NCBI GenBank assembly: GCA_020086605.1
Contig: JACBWW010000022.1
Coordinates: forward strand, 3,339,244 to 3,403,243
Origin: Lanius collurio
Lineage: Eukaryota > Chordata > Aves > Passeriformes > Laniidae
Reading direction: 5' to 3'
DNA length: 64,000 nucleotides
A program made the translations under genes and the position numbers. Position 1 is the stretch's first letter. The number at the start of each line of letters is the position of its first letter. This document shows, one piece after another, positions 47,700 through 61,553 of this stretch. Below the pieces are notes generated by a model. That model was not told the origin of the DNA. It did not search any database and saw only the letters and a list, made by a program, of their open reading frames with translations.

Positions 47700-49253
47700 C
47701 TCAGGAGGAGCGATGAATCCACAGGTCATGATGACTTACACTAGAAGTCAGCCAAGGAAGCTACCTTGATATCAGAACTAGTGGCATCATTCTTTTTCTC
47801 TAGATTGAGATGGTATCTGCAGAAAGGTTTGACCATGAGCAAGAAATTCATCATTTTATCACATGACACAAATATATCTCCCTCTTTTATCGACCAACAG
47901 TGGGTTCCTGGAAGTGAGAAGATTATTGTAGGACAAAAGTTAAATTCATTCATTTAAAATATATTAAAAAAACCTATCTTAATTAGGAAATTATAGTAAC
48001 CATGTAAAAGAAATAAAATTGATAGCATCCTTTTGTACCTTTGATAACATGTCTGAAATCTTGTCTATTCTATTGGTATCTGCTGGTCAAGAAAACATTA
48101 ATATTCTCTCTTTTGCCAACTTTATTACATTACATAAATTCAATGAATAAAGTGGAACTTTATTTTAATTTTTTATTAACCCTATGGGCATACTTGACCC
48201 AAGGTTCACAGACTTGTGAAATGTAGTTCTCTTGACTCAGAATGATTGCTTGGGATGAGTTTGTGTGTGTGACTGTGGATGACCATAATGAAAAGATGCA
48301 AGAGGTTATCTTGAAAAGAGACTGACTGTCCCAAGTCTAAGGAGGTATCCACATTCTAACATTTTAAAAAATACAATAAGCATTTGATAAGGAAAAACTC
48401 TATTTTTTTTAATCTGACATGTAGTAATGGATCATTCTTGCTCAGCTGTGTATTTGCAATAGTACCTTCAAAGGGAATAATTACACCTCCAGGTGCCTAC
48501 ACCCTCATCAGTCTGTGTGCAGGTATTTGAACCACACCCACATAAGCCTAATCATTGCCTTGATCCCTCATCCATTGCTAAATATCCATGGCTGGTTTAT
48601 GCAGCACAGCCACAGTGCCACATCAGTGTCTGAGGCTGCAGAAACACTTCTCTCACACACAATTCCCCTACCCCACTGTCACCTGGGCAAACCCAGCCAG
48701 AGCAGTGTGAGCTACACTCCCATTTTAACCTTAGTGTGTGTATGACCCAAACAACTCCTCTAGGATACACACGAGTTTTTATTCTTTACTTTTCAGTTCG
48801 GTCTGGGAACTTCAAGAGAAGAAGAGAATATATAGGATACTAAGAATTAGTGGCACTGTAATTAATGAGAAACTATCCAATAGATGTGGTAATTACAATG
48901 CTCTCTGGGAGAAGGTGTTTAATGAGACAATCCAAAGTACATCCAGGGTGTTTAATCCCTTGGAATTCATTTTACATCTGCTTTATTACAATTGAAATGT
49001 GAAGACTTAAGCATTTGTCTTGCTTTCATTCTTCAAGAAATAGAGCTTATAATTATCTCTATAAAGTAGGAAAGTATTTAAATACTTTGAATTGTATATA
49101 TAGCAACAGGGTACTGTTCACAATGTAAATCCTGCAGGAGCATAAAATGCAGGCAGATCAAAAGCAAAATTGTGAATTTCACAACTGAGATGTGGTAAGG
49201 TATTATATATAAAAAACTTGTGCTCTTACAAATAAATATTGCTTTCCTGTCTA

Positions 49254-49292
49254 GAGAAAAAGAAAAAAAAAAAAAACAAACAAACAAAAAAC
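49254..49292 (+). repeat. A-rich/(CAAA)n simple repeat
   Basis: A14 followed by caaacaaacaaaaaaccc. Possibly a retroposon tail, but no body was recognised. Confidence 0.75.
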
Positions 49293-52200
49293 CCTGCCTC
49301 CTCAGTTTCAGGGAAACCAGCATCCTTGCCAGCAGAATAAATCAGACAGAAGGAGACAAAAACTATTATAGTTTTACTGTGTGAAAAAGTGACCTCGTTG
49401 AAATTGGCTTTAGCATTGTGGATGAATGCCCGATGGCTCAAGACAGATCCAGTTTAGTCAACCTTATCTTCTTCAGTGGGAGAGGTTATGAAACACTCTA
49501 CAGATAGGGTCAGCACTGCAAGGTCAAAAGCACGTGTCATGTCCCAGGCACTGCCATTTTTAATGCAAACAAAATAAAAGGAATAAAGGTATTATGTCAG
49601 CCATCAAGCAGATAGGGATGGTTATATAAGAGAAGGATGGGGAGGGGGAAAACAAAAGAAAGGAAAATTATTGATTCAGCTTTTTTTCAGCTACTGAAAT
49701 CAAGAGAGCATGGATTCATGCCCCAAATGTTTCATGTAGTATTTTGGCTCCTGAAGTTTTTTTCAGTCTGGTCTACCTCCTAAAGCCTTTTCAGAAGCCA
49801 TCACAGATGACTGTGTTCAATATTGTACATTCACCCATACTGCTTCAGCTCCTCTCCCCTGTTATTTGCTGGACTGGCACTGTAAATCAGGCATGACCAA
49901 AGCAGCTAAAGACTAATGGACTGGCTGCCAAGATACACCTGTGTGCCTTCAGATGCTAAAGTCTGCAGAGGAAATTCTTTTCACTGGTACCATCTGCATC
50001 CTTATGGAAAGTGATATAACAACCCAGCTAACCTAGTGCCTTTCTCATTTTTAGCATTCTCCCTGCCCAGTGCCTACTGAATCACAGCTCAGTACATCAT
50101 TTGGAGTATTATTAATTGCATTAAGAAAAAAGGTAATGTGAAAGAATTGTCATGAATGGTATTCCTAATCCTCTAATAAAACACTGGAAAAATGAAATCT
50201 ATGCCATCATAATGAGGAGAGAAATTAAGTTACTTCAATCACATAACCCAAAGTTTAATGAAGACACCAAAATGTGATGTAACAGCAAAATACATATATT
50301 CTTTGGTAGAAAACTTTGTTCTGTCCTTATTGACAGAAATCTGCACCAACTTTGGCATAATGGAATTCTCTTTGACAGCTACAATGTCCTCCCACCATTT
50401 GCAGGGGCTTGGTGCATGTAAAAGCAAGGACTTGTTTTTTCAGAACCCTCACAATCCTAAAGCACTCTCTGCTCAAATCATCTACATGGCCTCAGACTTC
50501 CCAGGAATGAAGCTTGTGCACTGAATTTACTCAGAGCAGGTTGCTCTCCCTTGTCTTTCTTGACAGTTTACAAGGAGAAATGGGTATTTGAAATTTGAGA
50601 GCAGCACATGTGGAAACATAACTGTGGAGAAAAGTTGAACATGCTTCAGTGAATTTTTATGTGCTGTGTTATCTACGTGACTTTCCTGGAATTCTTAGCT
50701 AAGGCCACCTCAAGGACTTGTCACTGCCTGTTATGAAGGAAAAGACAATCTGAATCACAACACAGGAGAACAGAACATTTCTAAAAAGAAACCAGTCTAG
50801 CAGGAATTCAGTCAGCCATCCTCCTCTAAAAAATACCATTTTTGAATTCAGTGCAGCCAGACATGCACACTAGCCTCAGGCTTGACAATCTGTCAGAAAA
50901 CAATGCTAGTCTCCCATGCCATTTTGCATTAGGAATATGAAATAAATCTTGGAATGGTTTTTCAGGCCTGAAAAAGCAATTTGTGTTCTAAAGCTTCTAA
51001 AAAGATAGGCAGATTACATTACTGATAACATTTGTATGGAAGAAAGCAAGTGGGTAAGTCCTGGGCTCCAGGGAAGAACTGCACTCCAGAAACACTTACA
51101 AGCACTGGGAACCCTCCTGCACTGCCCTCCTGGGGTGTAACCTAAAGCTTGACTTCTCAGCTCTTATGGTCTTCCTGTCTCCAAAACTACCTAATCCTTA
51201 CAGCACCACAGTGGAGTTCTGTCGTCTCCACGTCCCAATGAAATTGAGTTGACTCACTCAGAGATGTGACTCAATTATGAGGCTGTAATCCCTGGCTCTC
51301 AGTGTCTCCTTCCCTCTGGCAAGGGTTTGCTTCTCTCCTGCTTGAGCCTGGCTGCTTGACAAGACTTAGATCTTTGGAAAACGTTGCTGAGTGATAACAT
51401 GACCAGGTTACACTGAGGCCTAAGTAAGGTGAGTAAGAGGAGAACGACATTTATTATGCAGCAGACTCATAAACAATTTATTCAGTAACTAATCCTACCT
51501 TCTTTTTGATAGAGCATATGAAAGGTTCCTCAAAATAAATCATCCTAATGCTAAAACCTTGCTTTCTTGTTTGGAGGTTTTATTTCCCTGGACTATGTCC
51601 AGCAGTCTACGCCAGCAGGCAGAATATCAGCAGCACACAGGAGCAGTGAATGTAGGCTGGAAAGCAAACTGCAAAGTGAAATGTGACCTCAGATTAATAT
51701 TGGGTCTGTTCCTTCAGGGTCTAAATACTTTATGTTCTCTCAAGCACCTCAGCCAGTATGTACTGTCTACCACCACTCACAGATTTCAAGAAAACAAATT
51801 CATGAATGTAAACATGGCAAGAGCAGAGCTGTGAAAATATTTTGCATTTACGATGAACAGCAAAAAATATTTTGGAAATATTGTACTGATAGTCAAGCAA
51901 CAAAGAAAGCTGCTGCTCCTAAGCAGAAGATATAAATCTCTGCACAAATTGTGGAAGGCAATGTTTGGATGTAAGCACAGTGCCATTTCCCAAACTGAAG
52001 TTCAACAGATTGCCATACAGACAAATCAGAGGTTCTTAATCCAGAATTGTCTGTACATGATCCCTGTGTGCACGAAAACATTTACTTAAACAAAACCCCA
52101 GTTTTAATGTTCTTTATCCTTATCATGTCATCTGCTGTTACAGAACAAAGCCCTCATAAATGACATTTGCAGTATTACCCTTAGAATGATCTATACATGG

Positions 52201-52754
52201 ACAGAAAATAACCTACCAAAAATATCTTCAAATTACTTATTTTTCTTTCATTTTTACTGTAACATCTCTAAAGTTGTCAAAAAAAACATGTTAACAAAAC
52301 TTCGTATATTGTCAAACATAAATTATGGCCTCTTGTTTGCTAGTTTGTTTTAAATTAACAAACATTTTAAAAGGCAGATAAATGATACTTTCTGGATTTT
52401 CTAGATGCCTTTCTCAGTCTATATTTTTGCAGTAACTTCTAAGTTATTTCTTACTTCCTCAGTCAGTAAAAAATTAAACCTTAAAAGGACAGTCAGAAGA
52501 TATTTGGGCATCAAATCCAAAAGCACCCACGTAGCATCAGAAGAATTTTGTGGCTTAAAACCCCACAGCTGTACCTAAGGAAATGCTAGGAATGGCACAA
52601 CCTATTTCTTTGTGTCCCTTTCTCCTCCCTGTTCCTATGGCCTGGTTCCTGTCCATACCCTGCACTCCTCCCACCAACCCTGCAGTCCAGCCCACGCCCT
52701 CTCCTTTGCAGCACAATTTCTCTTCTTGCTTCCTTCACATCCTGCTAATATTTC

Positions 52755-52791
52755 CTTCCTTAGGTTTCCTTAGGTATCCTTAGGTTTCCTA
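52755..52791 (+). repeat. 10-bp tandem repeat ccttaggttt
   Basis: Three and a half copies of a 10-base unit (ccttaggttt, one copy with a for t) in a pyrimidine-rich stretch. Confidence 0.8.
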
Positions 52792-53506
52792 ATCAGCACT
52801 GTTATCTGTCTTGTCACACATCATATACTTTAGTTTTCCATTCTAACCTGCCCTTTCCTTCACCAGCAGGTCACTCTCTGTGTATCTTCTCCTGCCATTC
52901 CTTCCCATTCAGCTCAGGCAGGTGTCTCCTGTTACCTCCAGACTGTCACCCCAGCACAGACACTGCCTACCCTCAAGTGCTGTGCCAGCCAATAAATCTG
53001 GATAAAGCAGCACAGAGTTGCCTTCCTGATAACTTTCTCCTGCACGTTGGAGCATGTTTATTGTCTCTCAGTCCTGGGATGCTCTAGTGCAAACCCATCA
53101 GCAGGACTGGTGCTAACCACATTCAGTAAAGACAAAATTATCCAAGAGTCTAGGTAGCAGTTGTTAACAAACTGGTATAGATTGTGTATGGAATGTCTCA
53201 GAAGTTTAAAGCTTGTCTAAATTCTCCAAAGAGGTTTCCCATGATGTATCCCTCCTTGCTGACTTCACGTTCCTCAGATCTAAAATTGCTTTTCAGGAAA
53301 AACGGTCCATTGTCTTTGGGAGTTCTTTTTTGGGGATGTCTAACTTACAAACATTTCTATGTATCATGGAATGCTGGGAAAGCTTCACTCTCCCCACTCC
53401 TGTTGCTTCCAGCCAGATGCATCTTTGCCCATACACCACTTGCTTCACTTCCCCGGATTTGACAGTTCAGTGCTTTTTCTAAAAGGACCACATCAGACTG
53501 GCTTTT

Positions 53507-53745
53507 AGAATCACAGAATTACAGAGTAAGCTGAGTTGGAAGAGACCCATCAGGATCATGGAGCCTGCCTCCTGGCCCTGCACAGGACACACCAGCAATC
53601 CCCCCTGTGTGCCTGAGAACGTTGTGTAAATGCTTCTTGGGCTCAGACAAGCTTGCAGCTGTGCCCACTGCCCTGGGGAGCCTGTTCAGTGCCCAACCAC
53701 CTTGTGGGTGAAAACTTTTCCCTGATATGTAACCTATTTAATTGT
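53507..53745 (-). mobile_element. CR1 LINE 3'-end fragment
   Basis: Begins agaatcacagaattacagag and continues gttggaagagacc, then ctggggagcctgttcagtgc (about 53672) and cttttccctgatatgtaacc. All are complements of the conserved 3' region of bird CR1, so the element is on the minus strand. It is about 240 bases, 5'-truncated and moderately diverged, and the best-preserved mobile-element remnant besides the LTR. Confidence 0.88.
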
Positions 53746-54414
53746 TACTGCAATGCCTTATCAACTCTTGGAAAATGAAGGTCTTATTCACCCAGAGCTA
53801 AACAGCTGCAAAAGACTCTAAGAGCAGGAAAATCTCACTTTGAGAAAGAAAAAAAAACTAGAGAAAGGAATAAGTGACATCTCCTGCATCCACCAGGTCA
53901 AGCACATCCTTTCTAATCCTTCAAATGCAAGCCATAAAATGCCACATTAGAAATCAGGACAGTATCAGCACACCTTCCTTACACCTGACACCATGCAAAT
54001 CCACAGGCAAGGCAGACATGCCTGTCATTTGTACACAGTCTCTAGAGGCTCCAGGAGTCTGGATCTGCACATCAAAAGCAGATTTATTGGACCATGACTA
54101 TGTGCTCTGCACAGTAAGAACCAATGAATCTTGTGTTGGATTGATTAAAATTGTAATTGTACAATCTCTGTGATCCAAAGAACAAGGAGTCATTTTTCAC
54201 AGAGAAACACTTAGCAATTGGACAGACTCAAACTCTCTGCCTCATGGCATTTGTAGCTGTTCCTTACACTGTCACATAAATCAAAAGCACGTATTTTGAC
54301 CCTTCTACACATAATGCAGCCAAATAGGAAGCAATACAACACAAAAAAACATTGCTAGTTGAATTCAGAACTGCTTTTCAGAAAGAAAAACAATAGAGGA
54401 TATAAACTTCTTAC

Positions 54415-54437
54415 CATTGCAGAAAATTTGATACTAT
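54415..54437 (-). CDS. candidate microexon IVSNFLQ
   Basis: Minus strand: a long T-rich acceptor (tattatttttgctttttattatgaag) and donor atg|gtaagaag enclose 23 bases reading IVSNFLQ plus two bases (phase 0 to 2). This fits 55080-55114 before it and 47663-47699 after it. The alternative frame SIKFSAM does not fit. Splice signals are strong, but the size gives little coding evidence. Confidence 0.4.
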
Positions 54438-55079
54438 CTTCATAATAAAAAGCAAAAATAATAGACAATTAACAGTTAAGTTGCTTAAATTGAACCAATA
54501 TTCCATTTTTACTACTACATATAAGAGGACAAGAGAAAATAAAATGCAGACAGAAATAGAACTATGAGGTTAATTTCAAAGTTAGAAGGAGGGGAGAAAG
54601 AAACCTGAATAACCCTCACTTATTTGTTTCTTTCTGTAAAAGCTGTTCACAAGGCCAAGAACTGAAAACCCTTCATCTCCATACCCAATAACATTTTTAG
54701 GCAATCAAAATCAAAGCAGTTTTGAAAGACAGTCTAGAGTCTGCTTTGTCATCCATTATTGTTATGGAGAAACATAAACCATGTAAACACATAACCTGTG
54801 AAATACCAAAACTTTTGCTGCACCTTTCAGGAATTCTACAGTTCCTGGGCTAAGAATTAGGTGCAAAAGAACTTGTGTTGCAGCCTTCAGCAGGTGCAGC
54901 TGCTGCTGAGTGGCACCTGCCCAGGTTTTCCTCTCCCCACCTCATTCATTCTCTGTGGAATCACTTGCACAGGCATCACAGTCCTTCATTTTGAGTCATC
55001 CTCGACAAAGTCACTTGCACAACTCCTCATACATCTTGTCAGAAGGGATGAGAGCAGACAAAAATTGTATCTTGCTTAC

Positions 55080-55114
55080 CAGAATTAGTATGTTTACAGC
55101 AGGTGATGCCACAG
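55080..55114 (-). CDS. candidate exon VASPAVNILIL
   Basis: Minus strand: ends at a good donor (ctg|gtaagcaag). Two overlapping AG acceptors (gggtag|ag|) give either 35 bases, two carry-over bases then VASPAVNILIL (fits after 57963-57990), or 37 bases with an extra Ala and a different entry phase. Hydrophobic helical peptide, phase 0 at its end. The acceptor lacks a clear pyrimidine tract. Confidence 0.38.
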
Positions 55115-57389
55115 CTCTACCCAATTAGTGACAGTATCTATTTTCCAGTGAAAACCAGAGCGGCTGTATTTAATCACTTCCTCTTATTTCACATAATCTT
55201 TTTTGATTTAGACACAAATTAATGTAAATCAGGTGTGTTTTTCATAGCACAATAAGTTTAAAGCGTGTGCACAGAGATCTGACCATTCAGAAGCATAAAA
55301 CTCAAATACAACAAAGCAAAGTATTTTAGCTAATCTGCAATGTAAGATCAAAAATTTATTTTCAATCCACTCTTAATAACTTCAGGATGCATGTGATCAG
55401 TGTTAAGTACTTGATGCAGAAGGGAGAGTCAGTCGATACAGCCAGTATTAGAGAGAGAAACCCATGTACAGCCTTTGCCCAGGAGCTCAGTGTCAGACCT
55501 CAGTCTCCAAGACTTCAGTTGTCAAGATCAATGTATTTTAAACTCTGTAGAAATGCTAAGGGAAGGGATCATCATGGCCCATGGCATCCTTTTTGTTTGA
55601 AAGTCTGCAGAACTGCTGCTTCTACTTAGATAAGTCAAACCTCAGAGCAAAATCAAGACTCCAAACTTGACCTTGACAGATTCTGAAGTATTAAAAACCT
55701 GTGTTCAAAAGCCTCTCCTACAAGGTTTACTATTTTTGTACCTCAACCCAAGTGAGTTGAAGATATAGTTCAATTTTTCATTTCTCTTGAGAGCCCTTCC
55801 ATGTAGTGGAAGAAAAGAGCTACTGCATTCCTAAATCACTGAGTCAATGTCAAGGTCGTGGGTTTATTTGATAATCTTTGATAGCCTGTAAAAAACATTT
55901 CTTGAGATAAATGTATCAACATGACTGGGGTTCTGAACCTTTTTAGCAGAGACAGCTACTCCACAGAAACAGAAACAAAAGTGTCCTTATCTTATTAAAC
56001 ATTTGCATCAGTGATGTGTTTTCTTCATTTGCAGCCTTCTCCTCTTAGGTCTCTGAGAATTGAGATCAGACTTGTCCTGCCCGAGGTCTGAACAAGGTTC
56101 ATTCCCAAATGTGTCGGTCTGGCTGCTGGCATTGGCTGGTAACTTTCTTTGCCAAAGTGACACAAGGTAGCCCCTGTTCCAGGAGTCCATTCCTAGGACA
56201 GTCAGGAGGGCTGCAGGGACAATCAAGGGCTGGCTGTCCTATAGTTACCAGAAAATAAGGACAGCTGTAATTATAAAATAAAGCAACAGGCCGTGAAAGA
56301 CTATAGCCAGTCAAACAGGCATTTGTTTTTCCTCATAAATATGTAGGAGCTGTTTCCTTTTACTCTTTCAGCTAACAGCCACAGGAATTCTGCCAGTTTG
56401 CTGTGTCAGGTATGTCAGTGCTCATTTGACTTTCCTAACCAGGCTTTTCCTAGTAGCATTTACCAGAAATATACTAAAAAACAATTAAACCCTAGATCCT
56501 TCATCATCTGTTGCACGTAACAAAGTTTTCAGACTTCTATGACCCAATGTTTATTAACACATTAACTGCTTTAAAGGGGAATGGTCAGTATTTCAACACC
56601 ACAAATGGACCAGTAGAAGAAGCTGTGATGAGTTTGTAGCTGCCTTCAGCGCTGACATTCACTGCTGTCCTTTCAGATGTCACTGCAGTTGACTGCTGGC
56701 TGTACTTTCACCACTGCTTCCTGAGAACAACTTGAGAACAGAAAGGTCACTGCTGGCTTTCTTTCACATCAATAAAAGCAAAACCTAATTTAACAGCAGA
56801 GGGGAAATATGATAATAAGAAACACCATCTCACAGTCACCTCCCTGTGAACCCCTGGGAGGCTGCAGGAGGATGGAGCCCCAGGAAGAGACTGCTGCATC
56901 TTGCTGGTTTTGTTAGCAAATCCCCACCAGCACCCCCTTCTAGAGAAAAGTTTTCCATGCAACATTTGGGAAAGTCAGTCATATACAGGGCATTGTGGCG
57001 TTCCAGAGGCTTTTCCCAGAATGACTCCACAAAAACTCCATCTGCACAGGTCCAGCCCTCTTTGTCCCATTCTCAGAAACTACACGTACAGGTAAGAAAT
57101 GTGACAGCAGCTGGACTTTTCATGTACAACTTTTCTTTTTCTTTCTCCTTTTCTCTTTTTTTTTGTTTTTGTTTTCTGCTTTTTTTACCACTCAAGAGAA
57201 ACGCAAGTGAATCCTAAACCACTGTCAAGAATCTATGAGAGGAAACAAAGTACAAAGCAATTTAAAGTGAGCATCAATCATTTGGTTGAATGCCCAGAGT
57301 CAATCTGTGCTCAGTCTTCCCTGAGGTACGTTTAAATACGGTAAGAGGAAGAGGGACAGTGGGAATGTGTGTGAGAAAGGGCAAAACTG
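55115..57389. other. intron-like region
   Basis: No supported exon. A pyrimidine-rich run (57130-57190, plus strand) precedes the ERV-derived block. A plus-strand donor cag|gtaagaaatg (57091) follows an open segment but is unsupported. Confidence 0.35.
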
Positions 57390-57745
57390 CCTTCAGTGAG
57401 GGGAAAGCAGGAGGGAAAGTGTGAGGAGCAGTGTGAGGAGCAGCAGGAGGAACTGTGTGGGGAATTGGGCAACTTTGAGCACCGAGGTTGGACAAGGGGG
57501 TGGACAAGGAGCTCCAGGGGCCAGAGCAGGGATTGCCCTGCAGCCTGTGGGGAAACCACAGTGGAGCTGACACCCCACTGCAGCCCACAGACAGCCCCAC
57601 AGCAGCTGCAGGAGGTGGACAGTTCCCAAAGGAGCTGTGCTGTGTGGACAGGACTTCCACTAAAGCAGGGAAAAAGTGTGAGGAGAGGGGGGCAGTGAGG
57701 AGCTGCTACAGACCGACCACAGCCCCACAGCCCCTGCCTGGTTTG
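57390..57745 (+). mobile_element. degenerate endogenous-retrovirus-derived GC-rich block
   Basis: About 350 purine-rich, GC-rich bases containing gtgtgaggag motifs at 57420, 57433 and 57677, cctgcagcctgtgggga (57537) and ctacagaccgaccacagccc (57707). This order resembles the region just upstream of the 3' LTR in common bird ERVL-type elements in plus orientation. It is degenerate and carries no retroviral protein. Open frames here (57274-57859) follow from base composition. The family assignment is from memory and tentative. Confidence 0.5.
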
Positions 57746-57962
57746 GGGGCACAGCATCACCCTCAGTATGGTCTCTACATCCAGATGTCCTTCCCATTGC
57801 TATCAGAGAAAGAATTGGACAATTCACACAGGAAAAATCCTGCCCACAAACAAGTCTAGATAACAGTAATAAAAATCACCAGCTCTTGTGAAACCAAATC
57901 TCCCTTTACAGGCGAATACAGTGAAGGAAATTGTGATAAGTATCATCTTCGATCTAACTTAC

Positions 57963-57990
57963 ATTTAATTAATTTTAAAAGGCCTAATAA
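57963..57990 (-). CDS. candidate microexon LLGLLKLIK
   Basis: Minus strand: a very good acceptor (gatcttatccttcttcaaag) and donor (aat|gtaagtta) bound 28 bases with one open frame, LLGLLKLIK plus one base (phase 0 to 1). It fits after 61554-61611 and before 55080-55114. Short and leucine-rich, so coding evidence is modest. Confidence 0.38.
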
Positions 57991-60900
57991 CTTTGAAGAA
58001 GGATAAGATCTCAAATACACTTCTTTCAAGCAGCTTCTACACCACTAAAGAAAGTATTGGTTTTTCTGCTCAATATAAGCATGTGCAGGTACACATACTC
58101 CAGGCCCCAATAAAATGAAGCATAAATTATACTCTGAAGTTGTACAGAATATGCAAAAGATACATCCTATGTCTACCTGCTCATTACATTTACTGCCAAA
58201 ATAGAATTTTGGCAAAAATAAGATTCTTGCAATAGCCTTCAAGTTTTAACACAAGACACTAGTCCTAAATTTTTCTACATCCTCTGACTCGCGCATTAAT
58301 TAAAGTGACTGCCCTTGCTCAATGTGTACAAGCCAAAACAGATCTGATCGTGCTGAAATCTCCAAGTCATAGGGCAGCCCCTTCAGACCATTCTATTTCA
58401 AAGATCCATTTTGACAATTCTGGATTGGTGCTGGCAGCATTTCTTTAGAATCCACGTTTGCCACTTCCCACTCAGGGTGAAAGAAATGGCTTTAGGCTTC
58501 TGGACTGCATTGCAGTACAGGATCTTTTCCTTGGAATTACCAGTTGGCACAAAGCAATGCCTATTCTGCTGTTTTCACAATACTGTCTTATGAGTCAGAG
58601 ATGGCCATATTTCCAGAGATGCACCATGTAAATTATGGAATTATGTGCATAATAATTTCTACTTTGTCATAGAATCATACATTTAAATTCATTAAGCAGA
58701 GGGGTGGATAAATTCACTGAATTTCAGCACATGCATTTGTTCAAATAATTTTTAACACCAGATGGAAATTCAATGTTTAATGGCCATAAGATAGGCAGCC
58801 CAAGAAATGTACTCCAAAAATTAGAGACTTTTGGAATGGTACTGGAGATAGAGCACTGGTAGGAGGAGGCAGGTGAATGTTGTGAGGGGATGCTGAGCAC
58901 TCAGCATCAATTCTGACACACAGCCAGTGATGGACAAGACATAAATATCAGTTTGGAGCCACCAACACATAATTATATATCCCACAGACATGGCTTACTA
59001 TACCTTTTGGAGTAATTACATTTTATCCACTGAAAATACCTACTACTAGCTTGAAATTGGATAGAATATGTCCCTCATTCCACCCCATTAGTGGGTAATG
59101 TGGCCTTGCCTGACTAGCCAGTGTTTTGTTCTGGCCACAAGTAGCTCATTACCGTAGAAAAGGAATTTTGTAGCTTAAGTCATGTGTATATTCCTATCCT
59201 ATGACAATAAACTGCAAGAGGCGAGAAGAAAGGAGAGTGGGATTATGAACTATTTCACACATAATAAAACCACTTATGTAAAAAAGCATTTGTGATGTGC
59301 AAAAGCAGGAAAGGGTTTATATACACAGAATATCATTATTATTGCCTGTAAGTACTCAAATTTGACTGTTTCACCTCTAGATGTCAAGGACAATAGTTAA
59401 TTTGTACAAAGTAGATAAATGAGGTGGAAACTAATCAGAAGAGGTTTGTTTATCTGTTCTTTGATGATATATTACACTACAATAATAAGACAGTAAGTGC
59501 GTGTTCTATCTGATTGAGAATAACTTCCAACATCATTTCTCATTTTTACATATCAGATCTGAAAGCACCTCCCAGTCTTTGAAGTTCAGCAAAATTCAAA
59601 ACCATTAATTAAGCCCAGCCAAGAGGTAGCAGGGGATTTTAACAAGAAAAGTAACATTAAAATCTACCAAGCCTGTAACACGTTACTTCCCTCAAGTGAC
59701 TCCTGCACATGTCATCTCCTGTCTCCTCTGAATTTAATGGCCACATTGCATTAAAATGGTAATTTTTCTCTGTATTGGGCAACTGCAAATGCATGTGTGG
59801 TTTTAATTGCATTTCACTTTTCAAAAAAATGTGAAAATACTAATTGTCTTTTGTTAGTAGATTGTATTTGTAATGTAAGAAAACAATTATTCCAGAACAT
59901 GTTAATATCATATTTTGATTTTAAGGTCTGTCTGGCTAAACACACCCATAACAATCCACTACAACCTGCTTGCTTTCTATGGAATGGGAGGACAGAGAAG
60001 GTATTTAAAAGACAATTTTCTCTCTTATGCTAATGATCCAGGGGTTTACCAAAGAGCTGATGTGGCTCAGCAGAAAACAAATCTTCCAGATGAAAGACAA
60101 CTGAGAAAACGGAGTGGCTCACAATTTAAATTTACTAGTCCAAAGGCAAGGGCCTCTCCTTCTCTCCCTTCTGACCAGCACTGACATGAAGTGTGTTATG
60201 TGTTATGGTTTTTCTAGGTCTCACAACAGTAGAGCTGTCATTGTCCTCCAAAGGCCAAGATCTCCAGAGCTGGAGCACTGTGACAGAACACACAGAGACT
60301 GCTTCATTTTTTTACCCCAATTATAGAACATTGCTATTTGGTTTCCATTAAAGATGATCATTAAAAGATGCTTATTAAAAAAATAATTTACAGGATGGAG
60401 AAAGTTGATGAGAAGTTACTATTTCTGACAGCAGATTTATCAATAGAGAAAATGTTAAAATAAATGAAGAGGGAGAAGAAGTCCATTTAGAAAAGTCAAT
60501 GAGACTAGATATAAAAAATAAATTTATGTTGTCATAAGTGGTAGGAATTTGATTTAACAGAATTTATAAACCATGCATATGGTATTTCACAAATGCATAA
60601 ATGCAAGTAGAGGTCTAATACAATCCCATTTCTTCCCCTGCCATCTCACTTTTATAAATGTAAAAAGCACTGACAGCCAAGTAAAAATAATGTATTGCTT
60701 CAAGAGTCTTTAAAAGAAAAGAAACTGAATTACTATTATGCAGTAAAATTTATATTGTCTGTGAGTGTGCTCTACCTCCTTGTTATAAAACATGCATAAA
60801 TTTTCAAAGGAGTGTATTAGAACCTTGTCTGCAACACTGAGAGCTGCTTCTGGAATAAGTCACATGAGGAGACATGGATTCACCTTGGGCTTTTAGGAAG

Positions 60901-61553
60901 GCACAGAAAGACACCAAAATATCTCATTATAGAAAGAAAGATTTTCATTCTCACAGGTCATAGTCCAATTTTGTAGATTGCTGCAAAATCAGAATTGCTG
61001 ATAATTTTTGATAACCTGTAAGTGTTTTCCATTCTAATACAATGTGGTAAATGTGTGGGATTTGAACCCCATGGAGAAGCACCCACCCTGTGTGAACTGA
61101 TTTTTTTCACACATGGGAATAGCCAGGGGCAGCCCTAAATTGAATACAGATTAACTGCAATCACATCTTAGGCTAAGCAAAGGGCATATGTGTATTTTGG
61201 AAAATTAGATTTTACAAATCAGATATATAACATGCTGCAGCAGATCATGTGCCAAAATTGAGGAATGCAGGGTCCAGCTACTGACAAAACTGTCAGAGTT
61301 TGAAAATTCTTTTCAAGGCAAAACCAGATTTCTCTGTGTTTATGAAGAAGATACATAAGGCTGAACTTCTAAAAATGAGAAATCTATTTCTTATTTTGTT
61401 GGGTTTTTTAATTTATCTGCAGCACATATTTATTCCCTAATTAAAAAAAAATACCCCCCCAGCCCCACAAATTCCAAATATGGAGAGCCTGGTCCTGATT
61501 TTTCAATTTCTTTTGTTTTTTTCCAGGAGAGACAAGTGAAAGGCTGTGCTTAC
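57991..61553. other. intron-like region
   Basis: About 3.6 kb of AT-rich sequence with only chance frames. No mobile element recognised. Confidence 0.35.

Larger units (their letters stand above)
47700..53506. other. long intron-like region
   Basis: About 5.8 kb without a supported exon. It contains simple repeats listed separately, plus an AT-rich stretch at 48835-48995 with several TAATTA/TAATTAC motifs and little sign of decay. Otherwise featureless. Confidence 0.35.

Noticed and set aside
57274..57859. Overlapping frames of 100-142 codons on both strands
   Set aside because: They lie in the ERV-derived GC-rich block, and open frames on several strands at once point to composition.
61500..61527. 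Strong plus-strand acceptor tttcttttgtttttttccag
   Set aside because: No matching donor or open exon follows. The open frame here is on the minus strand.
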